From Paenibacillus athensensis (lineage in GTDB: Bacteria; Bacillota; Bacilli; Paenibacillales; NBRC-103111): a stretch of 64,000 nt of DNA. Shown here in pieces: positions 34,734 to 44,728 of this stretch. A model generated the notes under the pieces. It made no database searches, was not told the DNA's origin, and worked only from the letters and a program-made list of their open reading frames with translations. The position numbers and the translations under genes were made by a program. The DNA is taken from the NCBI RefSeq assembly GCF_004514475.2, contig NZ_MYFO02000015.1, positions 186,001-250,000 on the forward strand, read 5' to 3'. The first letter of the stretch is position 1; each line of letters starts with the position of its first letter.

Positions 34734-35849
34734 TCATTCGCCGGCTTCGGCCAGCAGCTCGCCAAGCGCTTGCAGCAGCAGCGCGTTTTCCTCCGGCGTG
34801 CCGACGGTGATCCGCACATGCTCCGGCAAGCCCCAGGAGCCGCCGTTGCGGACGATGATGCCTTTGCCGAGCAAGCGCTCATACAGCTTCTGCGCATCGG
34901 AGCCAAGCCGCGCCAGCACGAAATTGCTCATGCTTTCCGTGTACGTGACGCCAAGCTGCCCGAATCCGGCGTAAAGCTGCCGTCGCCCCTCGTCATTCAT
35001 CCGCCGGGAGGCTTCGACAAACGCGTCGTCGTCGAGCGCTGCTGCACCGGCAGCTTGCGCCAGCGCGTTGACGTTGAACGGCTCCTTCACCTTGCGGATC
35101 GCGGCAATCACCGCTGCCGGGGCGGCGGCGCAGCCGATGCGCAGTCCGGCCAGACCGTAAATTTTCGAAAACGTCTGCAGCACGACGACCGGCAAGCCGC
35201 GGCGTACGAAGTCCAGACCGTTTGCGTAATCGGCTGCGGTCGCGTAGTGGCCGTAAGCGGCGTCAACGATCAGCAGCGTGCGCGGCGGCAGTCCGGCCAG
35301 CAGCAGCTCCAGCTCCGCCTGCGGCAAATAGGTGCCGGTCGGATTGTTCGGGCTGCACAGGTAGACGAGCTTGGTCTTCGCGTTCACGGCCGCCAGCAGC
35401 GCCGCAGCGTTCAAGCCAAAGCCATCGTCGAGCGGCACCGATACGACCGCGGCGTCCATCAGATTGGCGCCAAATTCATATTCGCCGAACGTCGGCGCGG
35501 GAATGACGATTTCATCGCCGGCTTCAAGGAACGTTTCGGAGATGAGCCGGATCAGCTCGTCGGCGCCGTTGCCGATCAGCAGCTGATCTTCTTCAAGCGC
35601 CAGCTTGGCCGCCAGCGCGCGCCGCAGCCCGACTGCTTCGGCGTCGGGATAACGGTGCAGCTCGCCCAGACAGCGCTCCAGCGCCTCCAGCGCTTTGGGC
35701 GCGGGTCCGAGCGGATTCTCATTGGAAGCCAGCTTGATCACCTGTTTCAAGCCGAGCTCCTCGCGCACCTCCCAGATCGGTTTGCCCGGCGTATAATCCT
35801 TGATGCGCTCCAGTGTTTTTCGCGGCTTAGGGCTTATCTGCTCTTTCAT
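34734..35849 (-). CDS. hisC: Histidinol-phosphate aminotransferase
   Basis: A 371-residue PLP enzyme of fold type I. Motifs: [33 protein letters not shown], the PLP lysine in [15 protein letters not shown], and the C-terminal [18 protein letters not shown]. It converts imidazole acetol phosphate to histidinol phosphate; such enzymes often also act on aromatic amino acids. It stands alone, away from other his genes. RBS AAAGGTGG. Confidence 0.9.
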   Translation of the reverse strand: MKEQISPKPRKTLERIKDYTPGKPIWEVREELGLKQVIKLASNENPLGPAPKALEALERCLGELHRYPDAEAVGLRRALAAKLALEEDQLLIGNGADELIRLISETFLEAGDEIVIPAPTFGEYEFGANLMDAAVVSVPLDDGFGLNAAALLAAVNAKTKLVYLCSPNNPTGTYLPQAELELLLAGLPPRTLLIVDAAYGHYATAADYANGLDFVRRGLPVVVLQTFSKIYGLAGLRIGCAAAPAAVIAAIRKVKEPFNVNALAQAAGAAALDDDAFVEASRRMNDEGRRQLYAGFGQLGVTYTESMSNFVLARLGSDAQKLYERLLGKGIIVRNGGSWGLPEHVRITVGTPEENALLLQALGELLAEAGE

Positions 35850-36023
35850 TCGACACGGCCACCTTTCCAGTTAAACAAATGGAATTACTTTAATGCGATA
35901 ATTAGATAATATACTAATGCGTTACCATAGTAAAGAATTTTCGTTTCCGCACATAATTTGCTTCAAAACAGTAAAGAATGGTTTAATGGGTTGTGAAACG
36001 GGTAATTAATTAGGAGGGATACG

Positions 36024-36470
36024 ATGAGCACGTTCAAATCATGGCTGCAAAACACCAAGCAAGGCTTAACCGATCAGGTGAAGAAGTACAAAAACAAAGA
36101 TTTTCTTGACGCGGTTGTGGCAGGATGCGCCGTTGTCGCTGCCGCCGACGGCTCGATCGATAGCAGCGAGAAGCAGAAAATGGCTGGCTATATCAGCCGT
36201 AGCGAAGAACTGAAGGTGTTTGGCATCAGCGACGCGATTGCGCGGTTCAACCATTTTGCGGGCAATTACGAGTTCGATGCGATCATCGGCAAGCAGGAAG
36301 CGCTGAAGACGATCGGCAAATTCAACGGAAAACCCGACATGGGTCGCGTTATTGTTGGGGTCTGTTGCGCGGTTGGAGCGGCCGACGGCGATTTTGATCC
36401 TAAGGAGCAGGCGGTCGTGCGCGAAATTTGCGGAGCCTTGGGACTCAATCCAGGGGAGTTTGGCGTATAA
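36024..36470 (+). CDS. terB: TerB-family protein
   Basis: A 148-residue helical protein: DAVVAGCAVVAAADGSIDSSEK and ICCAVGAADGDFDPKE-like repeat (GVCCAVGAADGDFDPKEQ) are the two acidic metal-binding halves of TerB. In tellurite-resistance systems TerB is cytoplasmic or membrane-linked and binds TerC. It is separated by a terminator from the TerD genes that follow. RBS TTAGGAGGG. Confidence 0.93.
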   Translation: MSTFKSWLQNTKQGLTDQVKKYKNKDFLDAVVAGCAVVAAADGSIDSSEKQKMAGYISRSEELKVFGISDAIARFNHFAGNYEFDAIIGKQEALKTIGKFNGKPDMGRVIVGVCCAVGAADGDFDPKEQAVVREICGALGLNPGEFGV

Positions 36471-36545
36471 CATTGACAAAAGTCGGACTTTAGGCCCATA
36501 ATTAAACTGCTGTAATACGAATCATACGGTCTCCCGACGTCACGT

Positions 36546-36592
36546 AAAAGCCTCTACTACGCAGGAAATCCTGTCTACTAGAGGCTTTTGCC
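36546..36592 (+). terminator. Intrinsic terminator between terB and the terD genes
   Basis: AAAAGCCTCTA pairs with TAGAGGCTTTT around an inner GCAGGAAATCCTG hairpin. Confidence 0.75.
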
Positions 36593-36630
36593 GCAAAGAC
36601 GAAAAATTTCTCCAAATTTTTCATCAAATT

Positions 36631-36659
36631 TGAAACGGGAGATGAATCTGCAGCGTATA
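36631..36659 (+). promoter_or_regulatory. Sigma-W-type (ECF) promoter of the ter operon
   Basis: TGAAAC (36631-36636), a 17-base spacer and CGTATA (36654-36659) match the Bacillus sigma-W consensus TGAAAC-N16/17-CGTA. The Bacillus yceC-I ter operon is a known sigma-W/sigma-B target, which supports the match. It stands 35 bases before the first TerD start. Confidence 0.68.
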
Positions 36660-36693
36660 GTATGTTCGCCTTGAAAGGAGGTGACCTCAAGCA

Positions 36694-37293
36694 ATGACAA
36701 TCAGTCTCGTTAAAGGTCAAAAGATCGATCTGACGAAAGGAAACGCCGGTTTATCCAAGGTAACCGTGGGCCTCGGCTGGGACCCGGCCGTCATCGAGAA
36801 AAAAGGCTTTTTCGGCACCAAGCGGGAAGCGGTCGCTATCGACTGCGACGCGTCGGCGCTGCTGCTGGATGCAGCAGGCAAGCTGTCCAAGGATAACAAT
36901 CTGGTATGTTTCTATAATAGAGCAAGCGGCTGTCAGTCGGTCGTGCATTCCGGCGACAACCTCACCGGGGAAGGCGACGGCGACGACGAGCAGATCTTCA
37001 TCGATCTGGCGCGCGTGCCGGGCGATGTGCATAAAATTTTGATCGTCGTGAACATTTACCAGGCGGAAGCCAGAAAGCAGCATTTCGGCATGGTCCAATC
37101 CGCGTATATTCGCGTGTTGAACAGCCAAAACGGACAGGAGCTTGTCAAATTCAACCTGACCGACAACTACTCGGGCATGACCGCTCTTTTGACGGGCGAA
37201 ATTTACCGTCACGACGGCGAATGGAAGTTTGCCGCGCTCGGAGCTGGCGATCACGCCGTACATATCGATCATCTGGCCGCCAAATACAAGTAA
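36694..37293 (+). CDS. TerD-family protein (first paralogue)
   Basis: A 199-residue calcium-binding beta-sandwich protein with the N-terminal '[16 protein letters not shown]...VGLGWD', the acidic Ca site in [14 protein letters not shown], and C-terminal [12 protein letters not shown]. It carries an insertion ([15 protein letters not shown]) before the DxDAS strand, unlike the next two paralogues. First gene of the main ter operon; RBS AAAGGAGGTG. TerD proteins bind Ca2+ and are thought to form membrane-associated stress complexes. Confidence 0.93.
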   Translation: MTISLVKGQKIDLTKGNAGLSKVTVGLGWDPAVIEKKGFFGTKREAVAIDCDASALLLDAAGKLSKDNNLVCFYNRASGCQSVVHSGDNLTGEGDGDDEQIFIDLARVPGDVHKILIVVNIYQAEARKQHFGMVQSAYIRVLNSQNGQELVKFNLTDNYSGMTALLTGEIYRHDGEWKFAALGAGDHAVHIDHLAAKYK

Positions 37294-37322
37294 GACCAAA
37301 TTTGATAAAGAGGTGTATACAC

Positions 37323-37898
37323 ATGGCAATCAATTTAACAAAAGGTCAAAAAGTAGATCTGACGAAAACAAATCCGGGCTTGGCCAAAATCACGGTCGGT
37401 CTCGGCTGGGACACGAACAAATACGACGGCGGCAAGGATTTCGACCTCGACGTCTCAGTTTTTGCCGCGAACAGCGAAGGCAAGGTCGCATCCGAGAAGG
37501 ATTTCATCTTCTTCAACAACAAGCAGAATGAAAACGGCTCGATTGTTCACTCCGGCGACAACCGCACGGGCGAAGGCGAAGGCGACGACGAGCAAGTCCG
37601 CATTGATTTGCCGAACGTACCGGCTGGCGTCGAGAAAATCGCTTTTACGATCACGATTTATGAAGCGGCTGAGCGCAGCCAAAATTTTGGACAAGTTTCC
37701 CGCGCTTACGCCCGCATCGTCAATGATGCCAATAACGAAGAGCTGATCCGCTTCGACCTCGGCGAAGATTTTTCGATCGAGACCGGCGTTGTTGTCGGCG
37801 AGCTGTACCGTCACAGCGGCGAATGGAAATTCTCGGCGATCGGCAGTGGCTACAAGGACGGTTTGGCCGGCCTGTGCCGCGATTACGGCTTGGCCTAA
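37323..37898 (+). CDS. TerD-family protein (second paralogue, YceD/TerE-like)
   Basis: A 191-residue canonical Ter[50 protein letters not shown] (Ca-binding acidic cluster), [12 protein letters not shown]. It is 30 bases after the first paralogue. Tandem terD duplication is the family norm. Confidence 0.95.
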   Translation: MAINLTKGQKVDLTKTNPGLAKITVGLGWDTNKYDGGKDFDLDVSVFAANSEGKVASEKDFIFFNNKQNENGSIVHSGDNRTGEGEGDDEQVRIDLPNVPAGVEKIAFTITIYEAAERSQNFGQVSRAYARIVNDANNEELIRFDLGEDFSIETGVVVGELYRHSGEWKFSAIGSGYKDGLAGLCRDYGLA

Positions 37899-37931
37899 GA
37901 CCATACACGAGTGTAAAAAGGAGCTGCAGAC

Positions 37932-38513
37932 ATGACCATTAGCTTATCCAAGGGACAGCGCATTGATTTGACGAAAACGAATCCGGGCTTGACCAAGGTC
38001 ATCGTAGGTCTGGGCTGGGATACGAACAAATACAACGGCGGACACGACTTTGATCTGGACGCCTCGGCGTTCCTGCTCCATCAAGACGGCAAAGCGAAGG
38101 ACATCAAGGATTTTGTGTTCTACCGCAACCTGAACGCTTATGACGGAGCCGTCGTTCATACAGGCGATAACCGCACGGGCGAAGGCGAAGGCGACGATGA
38201 GCAGATCATCATCGATTTCAGCAAGGTGCCGGCGGATATTCAGCGCATTGGCATTACGATTACGATCTACGAAGGACCGGAGCGCGGTCAGAACTTCGGA
38301 CAAGTGTCCAAGTCGTTCGTGCGCGTCGTGAACGAGCAGACGAATCAGGAAGTGCTGCGCTTTGATCTGGGCGAGGAGTTTTCGGTGGAGACGGCGATTG
38401 TGGCGTGCGAATTTTACCGCCATGAGGCCGAATGGAAGTTTCAGGCAATCGGCAGCGGCTTCCAGGGCGGACTGGCTGCGCTGTGCGCCAACTACGGTCT
38501 GGACGCGAAGTGA
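37932..38513 (+). CDS. TerD-family protein (third paralogue, YceE/TerD-like)
   Basis: A 193-residue canonical TerD with [41 protein letters not shown] and [10 protein letters not shown]. The three preceding motifs match the second paralogue closely, pointing to recent duplication. Confidence 0.95.
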   Translation: MTISLSKGQRIDLTKTNPGLTKVIVGLGWDTNKYNGGHDFDLDASAFLLHQDGKAKDIKDFVFYRNLNAYDGAVVHTGDNRTGEGEGDDEQIIIDFSKVPADIQRIGITITIYEGPERGQNFGQVSKSFVRVVNEQTNQEVLRFDLGEEFSVETAIVACEFYRHEAEWKFQAIGSGFQGGLAALCANYGLDAK

Positions 38514-38588
38514 TTCGCCGGGCGCGGGGGACGGCGCAGCAGCGCCGCCTCCGGCGCTTACTTTAGAGGATGCGGAAGGAGAACCATC

Positions 38589-39887
38589 ATGGCAGTAACG
38601 ATTGTGAAGGGACAGAAGGCCGATTTGACCAAGACAAGCCCTGGCCTGCAGCGGCTCACGGTGGCGTTGAACTGGAATTCCCCGGCTCAGGTCGAGCTGG
38701 ACACCTCCGCTTTTTTGCTGGCGGCCAGCGGTAAAGTAACCGGAGACGAAGACCTCATTTTTTACGGAAATCCGAAAAATTCCTTTATTACATACGTGGA
38801 GAAGCAAACCAGCTCTGCGAAAAAGTTTTTCCATATCGATTTGCAGCAAATTCCCGCTGCCGTTGATAAAATTGCGTTTACGCTGACGATTTACGAGGGT
38901 GAGCAACGGAAGCAAACATTCGGGCAAGTGACGGACACGGTGATCCGCTTTGCCAATGAAGACAGCGGCCAAGAGCTGCTGCGCTATGAGCTCGGCAACA
39001 ATTTCTCCGTGGAAACGGCGATCGTCGTAGGAGAGTTATATAGATACAATCAGGATTGGAAGTTCAATGCGGTTGGGGCCGGTTACTCCGGCGGCTTGAG
39101 CGCGCTGTGCGGCAGCTTCGGGATTGAAGTCGACGGCGCGCCGGCCGGAGGCTCGTCATCGGGAGCGGGCCAACCGCCTTCCGGTCAGCCATCGCCGCCT
39201 GCACCGCCTAAGTCTGCGGCTCCGCCTGCGCCGCCTGCAGCTCCGCCAAGCCCGCCGCCTGCTCCTTCGGCTCCGTCGATTAACTTGACCAAGATTGAGC
39301 TGAAGAAAAAAGGCGATGTCATCAATTTGACCAAGCCGTCCGGCGGTATGGGCGAAATTCTGATCAATCTGAACTGGAACCAGCAGCAGGCCAAAAGCGG
39401 CGGCTTTTTCAGCCGTAAGACGGGCGGCGTCGACCTTGATCTCGCTTGTTTATACGAGCTCAAGGACGGGCGCAAGGGCGTCATTCAAGCGCTGGGCGAA
39501 TCGTTCGGCGCGTTGGATCGGCCGCCCTATGTCGCGCTTGACGGCGATGACCGGACGGGCTCGGTGAAAACCGGCGAAAACATCCGCATCAACGGCAAAA
39601 AAGTTTCCGAAATCAAGCGCCTGCTCGTATTCGCTTTTATTTACGAGGGCGTTGCCAACTGGTCGCAAGCCGACGGCGTGGTGACGCTCAAGCAGCCAAG
39701 CGGTCCGGACATTGTCGTCCAGCTCGACGAGCACGACAATCGCCACCGGATGTGCGCGATTGCGATGATCCGCAACGTAGGCGACGAAACCTTCAGCATT
39801 GAAAGGCTCGTGCAGTATTACGCCGGCCACAAGGAGATTGACCAAGCGTATGGCTGGGGCTTGCGCTGGGTGGCAGGAAGCAAATAA
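38589..39887 (+). CDS. TerD-TerA fusion protein
   Basis: A 432-residue protein: residues 1-180 are a TerD domain, but its Ca cluster is degenerate (the [14 protein letters not shown] loop is replaced by YVEKQTSSAKKFF); residues about 185-235 are a Pro/Ala/Ser linker; residues 240-432 are a TerA domain with DVINLTKPSGGMGEILINLNW, a DLDLACLYELKDG strand and ALDGDDRTGS. TerA is the partner of TerD in tellurite operons. Fusion into one chain implies a fixed 1:1 complex. It is the last of the four Ter beta-sandwich genes, before terC. Confidence 0.93.
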   Translation: MAVTIVKGQKADLTKTSPGLQRLTVALNWNSPAQVELDTSAFLLAASGKVTGDEDLIFYGNPKNSFITYVEKQTSSAKKFFHIDLQQIPAAVDKIAFTLTIYEGEQRKQTFGQVTDTVIRFANEDSGQELLRYELGNNFSVETAIVVGELYRYNQDWKFNAVGAGYSGGLSALCGSFGIEVDGAPAGGSSSGAGQPPSGQPSPPAPPKSAAPPAPPAAPPSPPPAPSAPSINLTKIELKKKGDVINLTKPSGGMGEILINLNWNQQQAKSGGFFSRKTGGVDLDLACLYELKDGRKGVIQALGESFGALDRPPYVALDGDDRTGSVKTGENIRINGKKVSEIKRLLVFAFIYEGVANWSQADGVVTLKQPSGPDIVVQLDEHDNRHRMCAIAMIRNVGDETFSIERLVQYYAGHKEIDQAYGWGLRWVAGSK

Positions 39888-39915
39888 TTCAATTTAGGTA
39901 ACGGGGGTTTCTTCG

Positions 39916-40659
39916 ATGGATTGGCTGACGAATTTTTTTAACAGCATTATAGAAAATTACGGGCATTTCTTCTCGTGGAGCGAGGTCGCAAGCACGTTGT
40001 CCGATCCGGTAAGCTGGGGCATTATCGCCAGTTTGATCGTGCTGGAAGGGCTGCTTTCCGCCGACAACGCGCTCGTGCTTGCGGTGATGGTCAAGCATTT
40101 GCCTAAGGATCAGCAGAAAAAAGCGCTCTTTTACGGTTTGCTAGGCGCTTACGTTTTCCGGTTTCTGGCGATCGGTTTGGGTACATACCTGGTGCAATTT
40201 ACAGCGATTAAAGTAGCGGGCGGCTTATACCTGTTCTACATCGCGTACAAGGGCTTGTTCAAAAAAAGCGAAGACGAAGAAGCGGCCAATCGGGGATCGT
40301 CGTTCTGGAAAACGGTGCTGCTCGTCGAATTAATGGATATTGCCTTTAGTATTGACAGCGTCATTGCGGCTTTCGGTCTGAGCGGCGAGGTATGGGTCCT
40401 CTTCTTGGGAGGCATACTGGGCGTATTGATGATGCGGGGTGTTGCGCAGTTGTTCCTGAAGCTGATCGACAAGTACCCCGAGCTGGAGCAAGCGGCGTTT
40501 CTGTTAATTGCTCTGATTGCGGCCAAAATGATTCTTGGGGCGTTCCATATCGAAATTCCCCATGTCGCTTTTTTCGCTGTATTGATTGCCGTCTTTGTCG
40601 GCACGATCATTTACAGCACGGTCCGCAAGAAGAAACGCGTGCAAGACGGCGCGGAATAA
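39916..40659 (+). CDS. TerC-family integral membrane protein (YceF-like)
   Basis: A 247-residue protein with seven hydrophobic helices. Conserved acidic motifs LEGLLSADNALVLAVMV and VELMDIAFSIDSVIAAF (Asp in membrane) are the signature of TerC, tied to Mn/metal homeostasis and to membrane anchoring of Ter complexes. It ends in a positively charged tail. It follows the TerD-TerA gene by 28 bases. Confidence 0.95.
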   Translation: MDWLTNFFNSIIENYGHFFSWSEVASTLSDPVSWGIIASLIVLEGLLSADNALVLAVMVKHLPKDQQKKALFYGLLGAYVFRFLAIGLGTYLVQFTAIKVAGGLYLFYIAYKGLFKKSEDEEAANRGSSFWKTVLLVELMDIAFSIDSVIAAFGLSGEVWVLFLGGILGVLMMRGVAQLFLKLIDKYPELEQAAFLLIALIAAKMILGAFHIEIPHVAFFAVLIAVFVGTIIYSTVRKKKRVQDGAE

Positions 40660-40678
40660 GCGGCGCTGGCGCTGCGGT

Positions 40679-40710
40679 AATCCCTCCTTCCAGGCAGGAG
40701 GGATTTGTTG
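40679..40710 (+). terminator. Possible attenuator hairpin between terC and the biosynthetic module
   Basis: AATCCCTCCT pairs with AGGAGGGATT; only TTGTTG follows, so it may permit partial read-through. Confidence 0.45.
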
Positions 40711-40742
40711 TCTCGAATTTTTCATGAAGGAGGAATGGCAGC

Positions 40743-41963
40743 TTGAGGTATTTTCAATATCTGACGCCGGAGGAAGAACAGTCGTTATTTTACGCCACAC
40801 CCCAGATTTTTGACAATACGTCGAACAAGGAGCTGCTTGCTTATGCGGTAGGCGCGGCGTTATATATGCCGGGGACGCGGGCGAATATCGCCGAAGACCT
40901 GCTTGCGCAAAAGCACGAGGGCCTGGCCTCCATCGTGATCGATCTGGAAGACGCCATCGGCGACCAGCAGATTGAGGAAGCGGAAGCTTCCTTGCTGCTG
41001 CAGATGCAGCGCATTTCGGTTTTGACATCGTCAGGGGCGCTGCCGACTGCGCGGTTGCCGCTGATTTTTATACGCGTGCGCGGCGAGGAGCAGCTGAAAC
41101 GGCTGCTGACGCTGCTGGAGGAACGGATTCGGCTGGTGACTGGGTTTGTTTTTCCCAAGTTTACGGAAGAGAACGGCGAAAGCTATTTTTGCATGCTGGA
41201 GGCGTATAACCGGACAAAGCCGCAGGGGTATCCCGATTTGTACGGTATGCCGATTCTGGAAAGCTCGACGGTGCTGTTCCGCGAGACGCGGACGGAGGCG
41301 CTGCTGGGCATCAAGCGTATTTTAGACCGCTACCACCGTTACGTGTTAAACGTGCGGATCGGAGCAACTGATTTTTCCAGCTTGTTTGGTCTTCGGCGCA
41401 GTCCGGATATGACGATTTATGATATTGCGCCGATTCGCGATTGTATCGCGGATATTATCAACGTGTTTGGCCGGATGAATCAGCCGTATGTGATTTCCGG
41501 TCCGGTATGGGAATATTTTGCCAATCGCGAGCGCGTGCTCAAGCCGCAGCTGCGTCAGACGCTGTTTGAGGAGAGTCTTGGCGGGCCGCGGGGCCGCCGG
41601 TTGCGCATGGAGTACATCAATACGTATGTTGACGGCTTGATTTACGAGGTGATGATGGACAAGGAAAACGGGATGATCGGCAAGACGATCATTCATCCGA
41701 CGCACATCAAGCCGGTGCAATCGCTGTACACGGTGACGCATGAGGAATACGTCGATGCCGTGAGCATTATTGACAATAATGATGGACGCCTGGGCGTAAT
41801 CAAAAGCGACTATGCCAACAAAATGAATGAGGTTAAGCCGCATCTGAATTGGGCCCAGCGGATTTTGATGAGATCAAAGGTTTATGGGGTGTTGCATGAA
41901 CAACAGCATTTTATCTCTCTCCTCCCCGAGCACCAGCACGTCTACCTTTCGCATACTCGGTGA
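40743..41963 (+). CDS. HpcH/HpaI aldolase / CitE-like protein of the ter biosynthetic module
   Basis: A 406-residue TIM-barrel protein started at TTG 40743, chosen because GAAGGAGGAATGGCAGC precedes it. The CitE/HpcH pattern is visible: ALYMPGTRANIAEDL, SIVIDLEDAIGDQQ (acidic metal site), RVRGEEQL, KFTEENGE. CitE-like aldolases cleave or join acyl-CoA or keto acids. It is the first gene of a five-gene module that co-occurs with Ter proteins; its reaction in that pathway is not known. It overlaps the next gene by 68 bases. Confidence 0.85.
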   Translation: MRYFQYLTPEEEQSLFYATPQIFDNTSNKELLAYAVGAALYMPGTRANIAEDLLAQKHEGLASIVIDLEDAIGDQQIEEAEASLLLQMQRISVLTSSGALPTARLPLIFIRVRGEEQLKRLLTLLEERIRLVTGFVFPKFTEENGESYFCMLEAYNRTKPQGYPDLYGMPILESSTVLFRETRTEALLGIKRILDRYHRYVLNVRIGATDFSSLFGLRRSPDMTIYDIAPIRDCIADIINVFGRMNQPYVISGPVWEYFANRERVLKPQLRQTLFEESLGGPRGRRLRMEYINTYVDGLIYEVMMDKENGMIGKTIIHPTHIKPVQSLYTVTHEEYVDAVSIIDNNDGRLGVIKSDYANKMNEVKPHLNWAQRILMRSKVYGVLHEQQHFISLLPEHQHVYLSHTR

Positions 41964-43578
41964 TTTGCAGGTCGGGCTGCGGGTAACGGCCAATCCGTAT
42001 GGCTTGCCGCTTGATGCGTTGTTTGCGCTGGCGGCGCGGATGAACAAAAAGCGCGGTTTTCTGTTCGTCAGCAAGCTGCTCGGCAAGCATATTCCCGTTG
42101 CGCCGCATACGCCGCTGCTGGCCGGCGCTGCGCTGGCGCTGCTGCTGGCCGGCGAGCTGGGACTGGCGACCGGGCTGGCAATGACCGGAATGCAGTCGGG
42201 CGAAGCAACTGACGAACCTGCGGCTGACAGTCGAATAGAGGCGGAGGAACGAAGCCGCGAGCGGCGGCTGCAGGATAGTCAGGCGTCGCCGAAGTCGGGC
42301 GAGCCGGAGCTGCTGGAGCGGCTTTTGCAGCTGACGGTTGCCGGATTGGTTGACCCGGCGCAGGCCGAGGACGCTTATCGGGCGATTATTGACAGCGCGC
42401 TGCTTCCGGCGGAGCCGGTGAAGTTTATCGGCTTCGCCGAGACAGCGACGGCGCTTGGGCACAGTATGTACCAAGCGTTTGCCGGCGGCTGCACGTACAT
42501 CCACACGACGCGCGAGCTGCTGCCGGAGCGGAAGTCGCTGCTCAATTTCGAAGAAGAGCATTCGCACGCGACGACGCACCGCTGCTACGCCGCCGATCCG
42601 GGCGTGCTTGACGGCGAGGCGCCGGTGGTGCTGGTGGATGATGAGATGACGACCGGCCGCACGGCGCTCAACATCATCCGCGATATTCACCGGCAGTATC
42701 CCCGCCGCACATACTACGTGGCGGCGCTGCTCGATTGGCGCACGGCCGAAGACGAGCGCCGGTTTGCCGATCTGGTGGACGAGCTCGGCGTGACGATCAA
42801 GCCCTTGTCGCTGATCAAGGGCGAGTTGAGCGCCGCTGGGCTGCCGCCGGATACAGGCGGCGGGCCGTTGACGGCGGCGCAGATGGACGGCGCAGCCGGA
42901 GGGGCCGGCGCGGAACGCGGGGCGCGGTTGGACGGCGGAGCAGCCGAGGAAGCCGGTACCGGCAGCGGCCCTGACGCTGCTGCGGCCAGCACGCCAGAAG
43001 AAGCGGGCCGGGGAGATCAGCGGCGGTACGGCGACGTACAGGTGCTGCGGCTGGAGCATCCGTTCGCCCAGGTGGCGGCTGTTTCGGCAGACGGAGCGGG
43101 AGTGACGAACGCAGCGCCGTATTTGACCTGTACGGGACGTTTTGGGCTCGATGCGTCCAGTCTAATTGCTACCGACCGGTTCGTCTTACATGCAGCGGAA
43201 GCGCTGCGGGCCCATCGTTCGGGCGGTCCGTTATTGTGCATGGGTACAGGCGAGTTTATGTATATTCCGCTGCGGATTGCCGCTTTGCTGGGTGAGGATG
43301 TGAGCTTCCAATCGACGACGCGCAGTCCGATCTACCCGCACGATCAGCCGGGCTATGGGGTGCGCTCGGGTTTTACCTATGCGTCACCGGAAGACCCGGA
43401 GGTTCGCCATTTTATGTACAATATCGCTCCGGGGCAATATGACGAGCTGTTCGTGTTTATGGAGCGCGAGGTGGACGAAGCGCGGTTGGCCCCTATGCGG
43501 GAGGTGCTGCAGAGGCTTGGCATACCGCGCGTGATCATCATCGTTTTTACCGGCACATGCGAGAAACGGGAGGGATAG
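41896..43578 (+). CDS. Phosphoribosyltransferase with C-terminal TRSP domain
   Basis: A protein of about 560 residues; ATG 41896 is used, with an in-frame ATG 12 bases upstream also possible. The orotate-type PRTase PRPP loop is VVLVDDEMTTGRTALN (about residues 240-255). A low-complexity Ala/Gly stretch (about 315-375) links it to the C-terminal TRSP domain, recognised by the motif-bearing TGRFGLDASS, GTGEFMYIPLRIA and QSTTRSPIYP. Comparative genomics places this enzyme in a Ter-linked pathway making a nucleoside-like metabolite. The long linker is species-specific. Confidence 0.85.
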   Translation: MNNSILSLSSPSTSTSTFRILGDLQVGLRVTANPYGLPLDALFALAARMNKKRGFLFVSKLLGKHIPVAPHTPLLAGAALALLLAGELGLATGLAMTGMQSGEATDEPAADSRIEAEERSRERRLQDSQASPKSGEPELLERLLQLTVAGLVDPAQAEDAYRAIIDSALLPAEPVKFIGFAETATALGHSMYQAFAGGCTYIHTTRELLPERKSLLNFEEEHSHATTHRCYAADPGVLDGEAPVVLVDDEMTTGRTALNIIRDIHRQYPRRTYYVAALLDWRTAEDERRFADLVDELGVTIKPLSLIKGELSAAGLPPDTGGGPLTAAQMDGAAGGAGAERGARLDGGAAEEAGTGSGPDAAAASTPEEAGRGDQRRYGDVQVLRLEHPFAQVAAVSADGAGVTNAAPYLTCTGRFGLDASSLIATDRFVLHAAEALRAHRSGGPLLCMGTGEFMYIPLRIAALLGEDVSFQSTTRSPIYPHDQPGYGVRSGFTYASPEDPEVRHFMYNIAPGQYDELFVFMEREVDEARLAPMREVLQRLGIPRVIIIVFTGTCEKREG

Positions 43579-43582
43579 GGCG

Positions 43583-44728
43583 ATGAGTAACGGTACGGCG
43601 ATTTGGGGCAAAACGCTGGCCCCACCGGCGCCGCTGGGCAGCTATGCGCCCGGCGACGTCGTTTTTCTGCTCAAGGATGTGAGTGAGGCCCGGCTGGAGC
43701 GCCCGACCGAGGATCGTGAGGAAGCGATTCAATCGGGTGTGCATTATTCGGAAATGCTGCCTGTGGAATACAAGCCGACGGCGGAATATCTCCGTTTGTT
43801 CCATGAAACGTTGGCTGTATCGGCACGCAAGGTGGCTTTGGCTGCCGGAATTGTCGCGGAGCTGATCCGGCGCAAACGCGGAGATCGCACCGTACTTGTG
43901 TCGTTGGCCCGTGCCGGCACGCCTGTCGGCATTTTGATCAAACGGTATTTGCAGTCGGTACGCGGGCTCGATTGGCCGCATTACAGCATTTCGATCATTC
44001 GGGGCAAGGGCATCGACGAAAACGCGCTACTATATATGCTGCAAAAGGAAGGCGCGGACCGTCCGCTGCAATTTGTCGACGGCTGGACAGGCAAAGGGGC
44101 GATTCGCCGAGTATTGGTTGAAGCGTGTGAAACGTTTGCCAACCGTTACGGCATTCGGCTGAGCGATGATTTGGCCGTGCTGGCCGATCCGGGCTGCTGC
44201 TCGGAGACGTACGGTACGCGGGAGGATTATTTGATCCCGAGCGCTTGTCTGAATTCGACCGTATCGGGGCTGATGAGCCGGACGGTGCTGCGGCCCGATT
44301 TGATCGGCCCGGACGATTATCACGGCGCGAAGTTTTACCGCGAGTGGTTGGGGGATGACGTTTCCCGGCTGTTTGTGGATACGGTAGCGTCGTATTTTCA
44401 CGAGGTAGCGGAGGAAGCGGCGGCGGCGGCGGAAGCGCATCTGCGGGCAAAGCCGGCAGCTACGTGGCAGGGCTTGGCCGACATCCGCGCCATTCAGGCC
44501 GCTTACGGCATTGACGACATGAATCTGATCAAGCCGGGCGTTGGCGAGACGACGCGCGTGCTGCTGCGCCGGGTGCCGTGGAAAATTCTCGTAGACCGTC
44601 CGGACAATCCGAATCTGGCGCATATCCGGCTGCTGGCTGCCGACCGGAATGTGCCGGTCGAGGTGTTTCCGGGCCTGACGTATTCCTGCTGCGGCGTGAT
44701 TCGGCCGTTGAAGGAGGACCGGGAATGA
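43583..44728 (+). CDS. StiP-family (PRTase-like) protein with C-terminal PELOTA domain
   Basis: A 381-residue protein. Most of it matches the StiP family (annotated as cysteine protease StiP but PRTase-like in fold): YSEMLPVEYKPTAEYLRLFHE, VLVSLARAGTPVGILIKRYL, YSISIIRGKGIDENAL. Residues about 320-375 (RVPWKILVDRPDNPNLAHI..., VPVEVFPGLTYSCCGVIRPL) fit the PELOTA RNA-binding domain. RNA binding and nucleotide chemistry in one chain suggest the metabolite pathway uses an RNA or nucleotide substrate. Its stop overlaps the next start (ATGA). Confidence 0.84.
   Translation: MSNGTAIWGKTLAPPAPLGSYAPGDVVFLLKDVSEARLERPTEDREEAIQSGVHYSEMLPVEYKPTAEYLRLFHETLAVSARKVALAAGIVAELIRRKRGDRTVLVSLARAGTPVGILIKRYLQSVRGLDWPHYSISIIRGKGIDENALLYMLQKEGADRPLQFVDGWTGKGAIRRVLVEACETFANRYGIRLSDDLAVLADPGCCSETYGTREDYLIPSACLNSTVSGLMSRTVLRPDLIGPDDYHGAKFYREWLGDDVSRLFVDTVASYFHEVAEEAAAAAEAHLRAKPAATWQGLADIRAIQAAYGIDDMNLIKPGVGETTRVLLRRVPWKILVDRPDNPNLAHIRLLAADRNVPVEVFPGLTYSCCGVIRPLKEDRE

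Noticed and set aside
36546-36592. Riboswitch before the ter genes
   Set aside because: The structure is a plain terminator stem with an inner hairpin, with no known aptamer pattern.
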